DNA from: Acanthosepion esculentum
Taxonomy: Eukaryota > Mollusca > Cephalopoda > Sepiida > Sepiidae
Assembly: GCA_964036315.1 (NCBI GenBank)
Contig: CAXIWW010000817.1
Location: forward strand, 5,925,501 to 5,989,500
Length of the DNA stretch: 64,000 nt
Direction of reading: 5' to 3'
The stretch's first letter is position 1; every line of letters begins with the position of its first letter. Position numbers and translations under genes: made by a program. Below, piece by piece: positions 33,363 through 47,875 of the stretch. Below the pieces are notes generated by a model. The model did not search any database. It worked only from the letters and a program-made list of their open reading frames with translations, and was not told the origin of the DNA.

Positions 33363-33642
33363 TTTCATTTGGTCAGATAGTAAAAAGTACAGCTTTAACA
33401 TTGTGCGCTGTATGTCGTCTGACAATTTACAGCGTCCGAATTCCAGTGTGCACAATAAGACTGCATTTCTAATTTTCCTTTTTATCGAATCCACAAAATA
33501 TTGGTGTCCAATTGTCGGGAATTCCTTACCTTATCCATAATTAAAAAAGTTTTTTCGACACCTTGAATAGAGTCGAGGCGAAATTCAACGGTTTGGGGAC
33601 TTGTGTTAGCTCATTTGCGGAAATTGTCATGCGGCCCTAAAC
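33363..33642. repeat. S280 element, copy 1 (left flank of satellite G)
   Basis: This 280-bp non-tandem sequence starts TTTCATTTGGTCAGATAG and ends AAATTGTCATGCGGCCCTAAAC. It recurs in the same orientation at 47898-48178; by eye there are 27 differences including one 1-base indel, about 90% identity. On the minus strand there is an ATG-started 29-codon frame (33630-33541). A longer frame that is open in copy 2 is broken here by a frameshift and stops. Short plus-strand frames are open too, so coding is not supported. It is not an evident LTR: no TG...CA ends and no flanking target repeat. Confidence 0.85.
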
Positions 33643-36600
33643 GGTCCACATTTGACCGTCTTTTTAGATTCCGACAAGCAGCATGGACCTGTTGGCTTCC
33701 GGTCCATATTTGAGCGTCTTGTGCAAGATGATACACTACGTCCAGCAGCCCTGTTTCTGATCACTTGGTTTCTGGTGCATATTTGGGCGTCTAATATAAA
33801 AAGATAAACTACGTCCAGCAGCATGGCCTCTGATCTGTTGGTTTCCGGTCCATATTTGAGCGTCTAATGTAAGATTTTTGACTACGTCCAGCAGGTGGAC
33901 TCTGACCTGTTGGTTTCCGGTCCACGTTTGTGCGTCTTGTGTAAGACGATATACTACGTCTAACATCCCTGTTTCTGATCTCTTGGTATCTGGTGAATAT
34001 TTGAGCGTCTAATGTAAAAAGATAAACTACGTCCAGCAGCATGGCCTCTGATCTGTTGGTTTCCGGACCATATTTGAGCGTCCAATGTAAGATTTTAGAC
34101 TACGTCCAGCCGCATTGCCTCTGACCTGTTGGCTTCAGGTCCATATTTGAGCGTCTTGTGTAAGATGATACATTACGTCCAGCAGCCCTGCTTCTGATCT
34201 CTTGGTATCTTGTGCATCTTTGAGCGTCTAATGTAAAAAGATAAACTACTTTCCAGCAGCATGGCCTCTGATCTGTTGGTTTCCGGTGCATATTTCAGCG
34301 TCTAATGTAATATTTTTGAATACGTCCAGCAGGTGCCCTCTGATCAGTTGGTTTCCGGTCCATATTTGAGCGTCTAATGTAAGATTTTACATGACGTCCA
34401 GCAGCGTGGCCTCTGACCTGTTGGCTTCCGGTCCATATTTGAGCCTCTTGTGTAAGATGATACAGTACGTCCAGCAGCCATGATTCTGATCTGTTGGATT
34501 CTGGTGCATATCTGAGCGTCTAATGTAAATAGATAAACTACGTCCAGCAGCATGGCCTCTGATCTGTTGGTTTCCGGTCCACATTTGAGAGTCTTGTGTA
34601 AGATGATACACTACGTCTAGCATCCCTGTTTCTGATCTCTTGGTTTCTGGTGCATATTTGAGCGTCTAATGTAAAAAGATAAACTACGTCCAGCAGCCTT
34701 GACTCGGATCAGTTGGTTTCCTGTCCATATTTGAGCGTCTAATGTAAGATTTTACATGATGTCCAGCAGCATGGCCTCTGACCCGTTGGCTTCCGGTCCA
34801 TATTTGTGCCGATTGTGTAAGATGATACACTACGTCCAGCAGCCATTATTCTGATCTGTTAGATTCTGGTGCATATTTGAGCGTCTAATGTAAAAAGATA
34901 AACTACTACCAGCAGCATGGCCTCTGATCTGTTGGTTTCCCGTCCATATTTGAGCGTCTAATGTAAGATTTTAGAGTAGGTCGAGCAGCATGGCCTCTGA
35001 CCTGTTGGCTTCCGGTCCATATTTGTGCGTCATGTGCAAGATGATACACTACGTCCAGCACCCCATTTTCTGATCTCTTGTTTCCTTGTGCATATTTGAG
35101 CGTCTAATGTAAAAAGATAAACTACGTCCAGCAGCATGGCCTCTGATCTGTTGGTTTCCGGTCCATATTTGAGCGTCTAATGTAAGATTTCAGAGTACGT
35201 CGAGAAGCATGGCCTTTGACCTGTTGGCTTCCGGTTCATATTTGAGCCTCTTGTGCAAGATTATACACTACGTCCAGCAGACCTGTTTCTGATCTTTTGA
35301 TTTCTGGTGCATATTTGAGCGTCTAATATAAAACGATAAACTACGTCCAGCAGCATGGCCTCTGATGTGTTGGTTTCCGGTCCACGTTTGTGCGTCTTGT
35401 GTAAGATGATACACTACGTCTAGCATCCCTGTTTCTGATCTCTTTGTTTCTGGGGAATATTCGAGCGTCCAATGTAAAAAGATAAACTACGTCCAGGAGC
35501 ATGGCTTCTGATCTGTTGGTTTCCGGTCCATATTTGAGCGTCTAATGTAAATTATAGACTACGCCCAGCAGCATGGCCTCTGAACTGTTGGTTTCCGGTC
35601 CACATTTGAGCGTCTTGTGTAAGATGATTCACTACGTCTAGCATCCCTGTTTCTGATCTCTTGGTTTCTGGTAAATATTTGAGCGTCTAATGTAAAAACA
35701 TAAACTACGTCCAGCAGCAAAGCGTCTGATCTGTTGGTTTCCGGTCCATATTTGAGCGTCTAATGTAAGATTTGAGATTACGTCCATCAGCATTGCCTCT
35801 GATTTGTTGGCTTCCGGTCCATATTTGAGCGTCTTGTGTAAGAGGATACACAACGTCCAGCAGCCATGATTCTGATCTGTTGGTTTCTGGTACATATTTG
35901 AGCTTCTAATGTAAAAAGATAAACTACGTCCAGCAGCATGGCCTCTGGCCTGTTGGATTCCCGTCCAAATTTGAGCGTCTAATGTAAGATTTTAGACTAC
36001 GTCCAGCAGCCTGGCCTCTGACCTGTTGGCTTCCGGTCCATATTTGAGCCTCTTGTGTAAGATAATACACTACGTCCAGCAGCCATGATTCTGATCTGTT
36101 GGTTGCTGGTGCATATTTGAGCGTCTAATGTAAAAAAGATAAACTACGTCCAGCAGCATGGCCTCAGATCTGTTGGCTTCCGGTCCATATTTGAGCGTCT
36201 TGTGTATGGTGATAAACTACGTCCAGCAGCCATGATTCTGATCTCTTGGTTTCTGGTACATATTTGAGCGTCTAATGTAAAAAGATAAACCCACTCCTGC
36301 AGCATGGCATCTGATCTGTTTGTTTCCCGGGCATATTTGTGCTTTTAATGTAAGATTTTAGACTACGTCCAGCAGCATGGCCTCTCACCGGTTGGCTTCC
36401 GGTCCATATTTGAGCGTCTTGTGTAAGATGATACACTATGTCCAGCAGCCCTCTTTCCGATCTCTTGGTTTCTGGTGCATATTTGAGCGCCTAATGTAAA
36501 AAGATAAACTACGACCAGCAGCATGGCCTCAGATCTGTTGGTTTCCGTTCCATATTTGAGCGTCTAATGTAAGATTTTAGACTACGTACAGCAGCATGGC

Positions 36601-39600
36601 CTCTGACCTGCAGGCTTCCGGTCCATATTTGAGCGTCTTGTGTGAGATGATACACTACGTCCAGCAGACATGATTCTGATCTGTTGGTTTCTGTACATAT
36701 TTGAGCGTCTAATGTAAATAGATAAACTACATACAGCAGCATGGCCTCTGATCTGTTGGTTTCCCGTCCATATTTGAGCATCTAATGTAAGATTTTAGAA
36801 TACGTCCAGCAGCATATCCTCTGACCTGTTGGATTCCGGTCCATATTGGAGCGTCTTGTGTAAGGTGATAATCTACGTCCAGCAGCCATGATTCTGATCT
36901 ATTGGTTTCTGGGATATATTTGAGCTTCTAATGTAAAAAGATAAACTACTTCCAGCAGCATGGCATCTGATCTGTTGGTTTCCCGTCCATATTTGTGCGT
37001 CTAATATAAGATTTTAGACTACGTCCAGCAGCATGGCCTCTGACCTGTTGGCTTCCGGTCCATATTTGAGCGTCTTGTGTAAGATGATACACTACGTCCA
37101 GCAGCCCTGTTTCTGATCTCTTGCTTTCTGGTGCATATTTGAGCGTCTAATGTAGGAGTATAAACTACGTCCAGCAGTATGGACTCTGATCTGTTGGTTT
37201 ACGGTCCATATTTGAGCGTCTAATGTAAGATTTTAGATTACGTCCAGCAGCATGGCCTCTGACCTGTTGATTTCCGGTCCGTATTTGAGCGTCTTGTGTA
37301 AGATGATACACTACGTCCAGCAGCCCTATTTCTGATCTGTTGGTGTCTGGTGCATATTTGAGCGTCTAATGTAAAAAGATAAACTACGTCCAGCAGCATG
37401 GCCTCTGATCTGTTGGTTTCCGGTCCATATTTGAGCGTCTAATGTAAGATTTTAGACTACATGCAGCAGCATTGCCTCTGATCTGTTGGCTTCCGGTCCA
37501 TATTTGAGCCTCTTGTGTAAGATGATACACTACGACCAGCAGCCATGATTCTGATATGTTGGTTTCTGCAGCATATTTGAGCTTCTAATATAAAAATATA
37601 AACTACACCAGCAGCATGGCCTCTGATCTGTTGGTTTCCAGTCCATATTTGAGCGTCTAATGTAAGATTTTAGACTACGTCCAGCAGCATGGCCTCTGAT
37701 CTGTTCGCTTCCGGTCCATATTTGAGCGTCTTGTGTAAGATGATACACTACGTCCAGCAGCCCTGTTTCTGATCACTTGCTTTCTGGTGCATATTTGACG
37801 GTCTAACGTAGAAATATAAACTACGACCAGCAGCATAGACTCTGATCTGTTGGTTTACGGTCCATATTTGAGCGTCTTGTGTAAGATGATACACTACGTC
37901 CAGCAGCCCTGTTTCTGATCTGTTGGTTTCTGGTCCATATTTGAGCTTCTAATGTAAATAGATAAACTACGACCAGCAGCATGCCCTCTGATCTGTTGGT
38001 TTCCCGTCGATATTTGAGCGTCTAATGTAAGATTTTAGACGACGTCCAGCAGCATTGCCTCTTCCCTGTTGGCTTCCGGTCCATATTTGAGCGTCTTGTG
38101 TAAGATGATACACTACGTCAAGCAGCACTGTTTCTGATCTCTTGGTTTCTGGTGCATATTTGAGCGTCTAATGTAAAAAGATAAACTACGTCTAGCAGCA
38201 TGGCCTCAGAACTGTTGGTTTCCGTTCCATATTTGAGCGTCTAATGTAAGATTTTAGACTATATCCAGCAGCATGCCCTCTGACCTGTAGGATTCCGGTC
38301 CATATTTGAGCGTCTTGTGTGAGATGATACACTACGTCCAGCAGCCATGATTCTGATCTGTTGGTTTCTGGTGCATATTTGAGCGTCTAATGTAAAATAT
38401 AAACTACGACCAGCAGCATTGCCTCTGATCTGTTCGTTTCCGGTCCATATTTGAGCGTCTAATGTACGATTTTAGACTACGTCCAGCAGCATGGCCTCTG
38501 ACCTGTTGGTTTCCGGTCCATATTTGAGCATCTTGTGTAAGGTGATACACTACGTACAGCAGCCATGATTCTGATCTCTTGGTTTCTGGTACATATTTGT
38601 GCTTCTAATGTAAAAAGATAAACTACGACCAGCAGCATTGCCTCTGATCTGTTCGTTTCCGGTCCATATTTGAGCGTCTTGTGCAAGATGATACACTACA
38701 TCCAGCAGCCCTGTTTCTGATCTCTTGGTTTGTGATGCATATTTGAGAGTCTTGTGTAAGATGATACACTACGTCCAGCAGCCATGATTCTGATATGTTG
38801 GTTTCTGGTGCATATTTGAGCGTCTAATACAAAAAATATAAACTACGTCCAGCAGCATGGCATCTGATCTCTTGGTTTCCGGTCCATATTTGAGCATCGA
38901 ATGTAAGATTTTAGAATACATGCAGCAGCATGGTCTCTTACCTGTTGGATTACGGTCCATATTTGAGCGTTTTGTGTAAAATGATACACTACACCGAGTA
39001 GCCATGATGCTGATCTGTTGGTTTCTCGTGCATATTTGAGAGTCTAATGTAAAAAGATAAATTACGACCAGCAATATGGCATATGATCTGTTGGTTTCCG
39101 GTCCTTATATGCGCGTCTAATGTAAGATTTTAGACTACGTCCAGCAGCATGGCCTCTGACCTGTTGGCTTCCGGTCCATATTTGAGCGTCTTGTGTAAGA
39201 TGATACACTACGTCCAGCAGCCATGATTCTGATCTGTTGGTTTCTGGTGCATATTTGAGCGTCTAATGTAAAAAGATATATTACGACCAGCAGCATGGCC
39301 TCTGATCTGTTGGTTTCCGGTCCATATTTCAGCGTCTAATATAAGATTTTAGACAACGCCCAGCAGCATATCCTCTGACCTGTTGGATTCCGGTCCATAT
39401 TGGAGCGTCTTGTGTAAGGTGATAATCTACGTCCAGCAGCCATGATTCTGATCTATTGGTTTCTGGGATATATTTGAGCTTCTAATGTAAAAAGATAAAC
39501 TACTTCCAGCAGCATGGCATCTGATCTGTTGGTTTCCCGTCCATATTTGTGCGTCTAATATAAGATTTTAGACTACGTCCAGCAGCATGGCCTCTGACCT

Positions 39601-42600
39601 GTTGGCTTCCGGTCCATATTTGAGCGTCTTGTGTAAGATGATACACTACGTCCAGCAGCCCTGTTTCTGATCTCTTGCTTTCTGGTGCATATTTGAGCGT
39701 CTAATGTAGGAGTATAAACTACGTCCAGCAGTATGGACTCTGATCTGTTGGTTTACGGTCCATATTTGAGCGTCTAATGTAAGATTTTAGATTACGTCCA
39801 GCAGCATGGCCTCTGACCTGTTGATTTCCGGTCCGTATTTGAGCGTCTTGTGTAAGATGATACACTACGTCCAGCAGCCCTATTTCTGATCTGTTGGTGT
39901 CTGGTGCATATTTGAGCGTCTAATGTAAAAAGATAAACTACGTCCAGCAGCATGGCCTCTGATCTGTTGGTTTCCGGTCCATATTTGAGCGTCTAATGTA
40001 AGATTTTAGACTACATGCAGCAGCATTGCCTCTGATCTGTTGGCTTCCGGTCCATATTTGAGCCTCTTGTGTAAGATGATACACTACGACCAGCAGCCAT
40101 GATTCTGATATGTTGGTTTCTGCAGCATATTTGAGCTTCTAATATAAAAATATAAACTACACCAGCAGCATGGCCTCTGATCTGTTGGTTTCCAGTCCAT
40201 ATTTGAGCGTCTAATGTAAGATTTTAGACTACGTCCAGCAGCATGGCCTCTGATCTGTTCGCTTCCGGTCCATATTTGAGCGTCTTGTGTAAGATGATAC
40301 ACTACGTCCAGCAGCCCTGTTTCTGATCACTTGCTTTCTGGTGCATATTTGACGGTCTAACGTAGAAATATAAACTACGACCAGCAGCATAGACTCTGAT
40401 CTGTTGGTTTACGGTCCATATTTGAGCGTCTTGTGTAAGATGATACACTACGTCCAGCAGCCCTGTTTCTGATCTGTTGGTTTCTGGTCCATATTTGAGC
40501 TTCTAATGTAAATAGATAAACTACGACCAGCAGCATGCCCTCTGATCTGTTGGTTTCCCGTCGATATTTGAGCGTCTAATGTAAGATTTTAGACGACGTC
40601 CAGCAGCATTGCCTCTTCCCTGTTGGCTTCCGGTCCATATTTGAGCGTCTTGTGTAAGATGATACACTACGTCCAGCAGCACTGTTTCTGATCTCTTGGT
40701 TTCTGGTGCATATTTGAGCGTCTAATGTAAAAAGATAAACTACGTCTAGCAGCATGGCCTCAGAACTGTTGGTTTCCGTTCCATATTTGAGCGTCTAATG
40801 TAAGATTTTAGACTATATCCAGCAGCATGCCCTCTGACCTGTAGGATTCCGGTCCATATTTGAGCGTCTTGTGTGAGATGATACACTACGTCCAGCAGCC
40901 ATGATTCTGATCTGTTAGTTTCTGGTGCATATTTGAGCGTCTAATGTAAAAAGATAAACTACGACCAGCAGCATTGCCTCTGATCTGTTCGTTTCCGGTC
41001 CATATTTGAGCGTCTAATGTACGATTTTAGACTACGTCCAGCAGCATGGCCTCTGACCTGTTGGTTTCCGGTCCATATTTGAGCATCTTGTGTAAGGTGA
41101 TACACTACGTACAGCAGCCATGATTCTGATCTCTTGGTTTCTGGTACATATTTGTGCTTCTAATGTAAAAATATAAACTACGACCAGCAGCATTGCCTCT
41201 GATCTGTTCGTTTCCGGTCCATATTTGAGCGTCTTGTGCAAGATGATACACTACATCCAGCAGCCCTGTTTCTGATCTCTTGGTTTGTGATGCATATTTG
41301 AGAGTCTTGTGTAAGATGATACACTACGTCCAGCAGCCATGATTCTGATATGTTGGTTTCTGGTGCATATTTGAGCGTCTAATACAAAAAATATAAACTA
41401 CGTCCAGCAGCATGGCATCTGATCTCTTGGTTTCCGGTCCATATTTGAGCATCGAATGTAAGATTTTAGAATACATGCAGCAGCATGGTCTCTTACCTGT
41501 TGGATTACGGTCCATATTTGAGCGTTTTGTGTAAAATGATACACTACACCGAGTAGACATGATGCTGATCTGTTGGTTTCTCGTGCATATTTGAGAGTCT
41601 AATGTAAAAAGATAAATTACGACCAGCAATATGGCATATGATCTGTTGGTTTCCGGTCCTTATATGCGCGTCTAATGTAAGATTTTAGACTACGTCCAGC
41701 AGCATGGCCTCTGACCTGTTGGCTTCCGGTCCATATTTGAGCGTCTTGTGTAAGATGATACACTACGTCCAGCAGCAATGATTCTGATCTGTTGGTTTCT
41801 GGTGCATATTTTGAGCGTCTAATGTAAAAAGATAAACTACGTCCAGCAGCAGGGCCTCTGATCTGTAGTTTTCCGGTCCATATTTGATCGTCTAATGTAA
41901 GATTTTAGATTACGTCAAGCAGCATTGCCTCTGACCTGTTGGCTTCCGGTCCATATTTCTGCGTCTTGTGTAATATGATACACTACGTCCAGCAGCTATG
42001 ATTCTGATCTCTTGGTTTCTGGTGCATATTTTGAGCGTCTAATGTAAAAAGATAAACTACGTCCAGCAGCATGGCCTCTCATCTGTTGGTTTCCGGTCCA
42101 TATTTGAGCGTCTAATGTAAGATTTTAGACTCCGTCCAGCAGCATAGTCTCTGACCTGTTGGCTTCCTGTCCATATTTGAGCGTCTTGTGTAAGGTGATA
42201 CACTAAGTCCAGCAGCCATGATTCTGATCTGTTGGTTTCTGGTACATATTTGAGCTTCTAATGTAAAAAGATAAACTACGACCAGCAGCATGGCCTCTGA
42301 CCTGTTGGTTTCCGGTCCATATTTGAGCGTCTAATGTAAGATTTTAGACTACGTCCAGCAGCATGGCCTCTGACCTGTTGGCTTCCGGTCCATATTTGAG
42401 CGTCTTGTGTAAGAGGATACACTACGTCCAGCAGACCTGTTTCTGCTCTCTGGCTTCCTGGTGCATATTTGAGCGTCTAATGTAAAAAGATAAACTACGT
42501 CAAGCCACATGGCCTCTGATCTGTTGGTTTCCGGTCCATATTTGAGCGTCCAATGTAAAATTTTAGACTACGTCCAGCAGCATGGCCTCTGACCTGTTGG

Positions 42601-45600
42601 CTTCCGGTCCATATTTCAGCGTCTTGTGTAAGATTATACACTACGTCCAGCAGCCATGATTCTGATCTCTTGGTTTCTGGTGCATATTTGAGCGTCTAAT
42701 ATAAAAAGATAAACTACGTCCAAAATCATGGCCTCTGATATGATACACTACGTCCAGCAGCCCTGTTTCTGATATCTTGGTTTCTGGTGCATATTTGAGC
42801 GTCTAATGTAAAAAGATAAACTACGTCCAGCAGCATGGCCTCTGATCTGTTGGTTTCCGGTCCATATTTGGGCGTCTAATGTGAGATTTTAGTCTACGTC
42901 CAGCAGCATGGCCTCTGACCAGTTAGCTTCCGGTCCATATTTGTGCGTCTTGTGTAAGATGATACACTACGCCCAGCAGCCATGATTCTGATCTGTTGGT
43001 TTCTGCTGCATATTTGAGCGTCTAATGTAAAAAGATAAACTACGTTCAGCAGCATGGCCTCTGATCTGTTGGTTTCCGGTCCATATTTGAGCGTGTCATG
43101 TAAGATTTTAGACTACGTCCAGCAACATGGCCTCTGACCTGTTGGCTTCAGGTCCATATTTGAGCGTCTTGTGTAAGATGATGCACTACGTCCAGCAGCC
43201 CTGTTTCTGATCTCTTGCTTTCTGGTGCATATTTGAGCGTCTATTTTAAAAAGATAAACTACGTCAAGCCACATGGCCTCAGAGCTGTTGGCTTCCCACC
43301 CATATTTGAGGGTCTTGTGTAAGATGATACACTACGTCCAGCAGCCCTGTTTCTGATCTCTTGGTTTCTGGTGCATATTTGAGCGTCTAATGTAAAAAGA
43401 TAAATTACGTCCAGCAGCATGGCCTCTGTTCTGTTGGTTTCCGGTCCATATTTTAGCGTCTAATGTAAGATATTAGACTACGTCTAGTAGCATGGCCTCT
43501 GACCTGTTGGCTTCCGGTCCATATTTGAGCGTCTTGTGTAAGATGATACACAACATCCAGCAGCCATGATTTTGATGTCTTGGATTCTGGTGCATATTTG
43601 AGCGTCTAATGTAAAAAGATAAACTACGACTAGCAGCATGGCCTCTGATCTGTTGGTTTCCGGTCCATATTTGAGCGTCTAATGTAAGATTTAAACTACG
43701 TCCAGCAGCATGGCCTCTGACCTGTTAGCTTCCGGTCCATATTTGATCGTCTTGTGTAAGATTATACTGTACGTCCAGCAGCCATGATTCTGATCTGTTG
43801 TTTTCTGGTTCATATTTGAGCGTCTAATGTAAAAAGTTAAACTACGTCCAGCAGCATGTCCTCTGATCGGTTTGTTCCGGTCCATATTTGAGCTTCTAAT
43901 GTAAGATATTAGACTACGACCAGCAGCATGGCATCTGACCTCTTGGCTTCCAGTCCATATTTGAGCGTCTTGAGTAAGATGATACACTACGTCCAGCAGC
44001 ATGGCCTCTGATCTGTTGGTTTCCCGTCCATATTTGAGCGTCTAATGTAAGATTTTAGACTACGTCCAGTATCATGGCCTCTGACTTGTTGGCTTCCGGT
44101 CCATATTTGAGCGACTTGTGTAAGATTATACACTACATCCAGCAGCCCTGTTTCTGATATCTTGGTTTGTGATGCATATTTGAGCGTCTTGTGTAAGATT
44201 ATACACTACGTCCAGCAGCCATGATTCTGATCTGTTGGTTTCTGGTGCATATTTGAGCGTCTAATGTAAAAAGATAAACTACGTCCAGCAGCATGGCCTC
44301 TGATCTGTTGGTTTCCGGTCTATATTTGAGCATCGAATGTAAGATATTAGAATACATGCAGAAGCATGGCCTCTGACCTGTTGGCTTCCGGTCCATATTT
44401 GAGCGTTTTGTGTAAAATGATACACTACGTCCAGCAGACATGATTCTGATCTGTTCGTTTCTGTACATATTTGAGCGTCTAATGTAAATAGATAAACTAC
44501 GACCAGCAGCATGGCATCTGATCTGTTGGTTTTCCGTCCATATTTGTGCGTCTAATGTAAGATTTTAGACTACGTCCAGCAGCATGGCCTGTGACCTGTT
44601 GGCTTCCGGCCCATATTTGAGCGTCTTGTGTAAGATGATACACTACGTCCAGCAGCCCTGTTTCTGATCTCTGGCTTTCTGGTGCATATTTGAGCTTCTA
44701 ATGTAAAAAGATAAACTACGTCAAGTCACATGGCCCCTTATCTGTTGGTTTCCGGTCCATATTTGAGCGTCCAATGTAACATTTTAGACTACGTCCAGCA
44801 GCATGGCCTCTGACCTGTTGGCTTCCGGCCCATATTTGAGCGTCTTGTGTAAGATGATACACTACGTCCCGCAGACATGATTCTGATCTGTTGGTTTATG
44901 CAGTATTTGAGCGTCTAATGTAAAAAGATTAACTACGCCCAGCAGCATGGCCTCTGACCTTTTGGCTTCCGGTCCATATTTGAGCGTCTTGTGTAAGATG
45001 ATGCACTACATCCAGCAGCCCTGATTCTGATATCTTGGTTTCTGGTGCATATTTGAGCGTCTAATGTAAAAAGATAAACTACGACCAGCAGCATGGCTTC
45101 TGATCTGTTGGTTTCCGGTCCATATTTGAGCGTCTGATGTAAGATTTTAGACTACGACCAGCAGCATGGCCTCTGACCTCTTGGCTTCCGGTCCATATTT
45201 GAGCGTCTTGTGTAAGATGATAAACTACGTCCAGCAGCCCTGTTTCTGATCTCTTGGTTTCTTGTGCATATTTGAGCGTCTAATGTAAAAAGATAAACTA
45301 CGTCCAGACGCATGGCCTCTGATCTGTTGGTTTCCGGTCCATATTTGAGCGTCTGATGTTAGATATTTGACTACGTCCTGCAGCGTGGCCTCTGACCTGT
45401 TGGCGTCCGCTCCATATTCGAGCGTCTTGTGTAAGATTATACTGTACGTCCAGCAGCCAAGATTCTGATCTGTTGTTTTCTGGTGCATATTTGAGCGTCT
45501 AATGTAAAAAGATAAACTACGGCCAGCAGCATGGACTCTGATCTGTTGGTTTCCGGTGCATATTTAAGCGTGTAATGTAAGATTTTAGACTACGTCCTGC

Positions 45601-47875
45601 AGCATGGCCTCCGAACAATTGGCTTCCGTTCCATATTTGAGCGTCTTGTGCAAGAAGATACACTACGTCCAGCAGCCATGATTCTGATCTGTTGGATTCT
45701 GGTGCATATTTGAGCGTCTAATGTAAAAAGATAGACTACGTCCAGCAGCATGGCCTCTGATCTGTTGGTTTCCCGTCCATATTTGAGCGTCTAATGTAAG
45801 ATTTTAGACTACGTCCAGCAGCATGGCCTCTGTCCGTTTGGCTTCCGGTCCATATTTGAGCGTCTTGTGTAATATGATACACTACATCCAGCAGCCCTGT
45901 TTCTGATCTCTTGGTTTCTGATGCATATTTTACCGTCTTGTGTAAGATTATACACTACGTCCAGCAGCACGGCCTCTGATCTGTTGGTTTCCCGTCCATA
46001 TTTGAGCGTCTAATGTAAGATATTAGAATACGTCCAGCAGCATGGCATCAGACCTGTTGGCTTCCGGTCCAGATTTGAGCGTCTTGTGTAAGATGATACA
46101 CTACGTCCAGCAGCCCTGTTACTGATATCTTGGTATCTGGTGAATTTTTGAGCGTCTAATGTACAAAGATAAACTACGTCCAGCAGCATGGCCTCTGACC
46201 TGTTGATTTCCGGTCCATATTTGAGCGTCTTGTGTAAGATGGTACACTACGTCCAGCAGCCATGATTCTGATCTGTTGGTTTCTGGTGCATATTTTGAGC
46301 GTCTAATTTAAAAAGATAAACTGCGCCCAGCAGCATGGCCTCTGATTTGTTGGTTTGCCGTACATATTTGAGAGTCTAATGTAAGATTTTAGACGACGTC
46401 CAACAGCATTGCCTCTGACCTGTTGGCTTCCGGTCCATATTTGAGCGTCTTATGTAAAATGATACACTACGTCCAGCAGCCATGATTCTGATCTCTTGGT
46501 TTCTGGTGCATATTTGAGCGTCTAATGTAAAAAGATAAACTACGACCAGCAGCATGGCCTCTGATCTGTTGCTTTACGGTCCATATTTGAGCGTCTAATA
46601 TAAGATTTTAGAATAGGTCCAGCTGCATGGCCTCTGACCTGTTGGCTTCCGGTCCATATTTGAGCGTCATGTTTAAGATGATACACTACGTCCAGCAGCC
46701 CTGTTTCTGATCTGTTGGTGTCTGGTGTATATTTGAGCGTCTAATGTAAAAAGATAAACTACGTCCAGCAGCATGGCCTCTGATCAGTTGGCTTCCGGTC
46801 CATATTTGAGCGTCTTGTGTAAGATGATAAACTACGTCCAGCAGCCTTGTTTCTGATCTCTTGGTTTCTGGTGCATATTTGAGCGTCTAATGTAAAAAGA
46901 TAAATTACGTCCAGCAGCATGGCCTCTGATCTGTTGGTTTCCGGTCCATATTTTAGCGTCTAATGTAAGATATTAGACTACGGCCAGCAGCATGGTCTCT
47001 GACCTGTTGGTTTCCGGTCCATATTTGAGCGTCTTATGTAAGATGATAGACAACGTCCAGCAGCCATGATTTTGATCTCTTGGTTTCTGTTGCATATTTG
47101 AGCGTCTAATGGAAAAAGATAAACTACATCCAGCAGCAAGGCCTCAGATCCGTTTGATTCCGGTCCATATTTGAGCGTCTAATGTAAGATTTTAGACTAC
47201 GTCCAGCAGCATGGCCTCTCACCTGTTAGCTTCCGGTCCATATTTGAGCGTCTTGTGTAAGATGATACACTACGTCCAGCAGTCATGATTCTGATCTCTT
47301 GGTTTCTGGTGCATATTTGAGCGTCTAATGTAAAAAGATAAACTTTGTCCATCAGCATGGCCTCTGATCTGTTGTTTTCCGGTCCATATTTCTAATGTAA
47401 GATTTTAGACTACGTCCAGCAGCATGGCCTCTGACCTGTTAGCTTCCGGTCCATATTTGATCGTCTTGTGTAAGATGATACACTACGTCCAGCAGCCATG
47501 ATTCTGATCTGTTGTTTCCTGGTTCATATTTGAGCGTCTAATGTAAAAAGATAAACTACGACCAGCAGCATGGCCTCTGATCGGTTGGTTTGCGGTCCAT
47601 ATTTTAGCGTCTAATGTAAGATTTTAGACTACGTCCAGCAGAATGGACTCTGACCTCTTGGCTTCCGGTCCATATTTGAGCGTCTTGTGTAAGATGATAC
47701 ACTACGTCCAGCAGCCCTGCTTCTGATCTCTTGGTTTCTTGTGCATATTTGTGCGTCTAATGTAAAAAGATAAACTACGTCATGCAGCATGGCCTCTGAT
47801 AAGTTGGTTTCTGGTCCATATTTGAGCGTCCAATGTAAGATTTTAGACTACGTCAGGCAGCATGGCTTCTGATCT
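33643..47875 (+). repeat. Satellite G (73-bp monomers in 219-bp trimers, 14 kb)
   Basis: About 195 monomers of 73 bp, of three kinds in regular rotation. Kind 1 has GATCTGTTGGTTTCCGGTCC and ends TAATGTAAGATTTTAGAC. Kind 2 has GACCTGTTGGCTTCCGGTCC and CTTGTGTAAGATGATACAC. Kind 3 starts CATGATTCTGATCTGTTGG or CCCTGTTTCTGATCTCTTGG, has TTTCTGGTGC, and ends TAATGTAAAAAGATAAAC. All share TACGTCCAGCAGC and ATATTTGAGCGTC. The period of kind 2 is 219 bp (for example near 37070 and 37289). Monomers at the left edge are diverged. Local irregularities include a fused monomer near 42727-42745. No similarity to satellites A, E or H. Its minus-strand frames are trimer translations. Confidence 0.95.
36813..41775 (+). 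repeat. Near-identical tandem duplication, 2554-bp period, in satellite G
   Basis: The segment starting CATATCCTCTGACC at 36813 recurs at 39367, and the copies match until about 39221/41776. The offset is 2554, becoming 2555 after an indel near 38391. Only about five differences were noticed, among them GTCAAGCAGC at 38117 versus GTCCAGCAGC, CTGTTGGTTT versus CTGTTAGTTT near 40916, and GTAGCCATG near 39000 versus GTAGACATG. The period corresponds to 35 monomers of 73 bp (2555). It indicates a recent exchange, or an assembly duplication. Confidence 0.88.
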
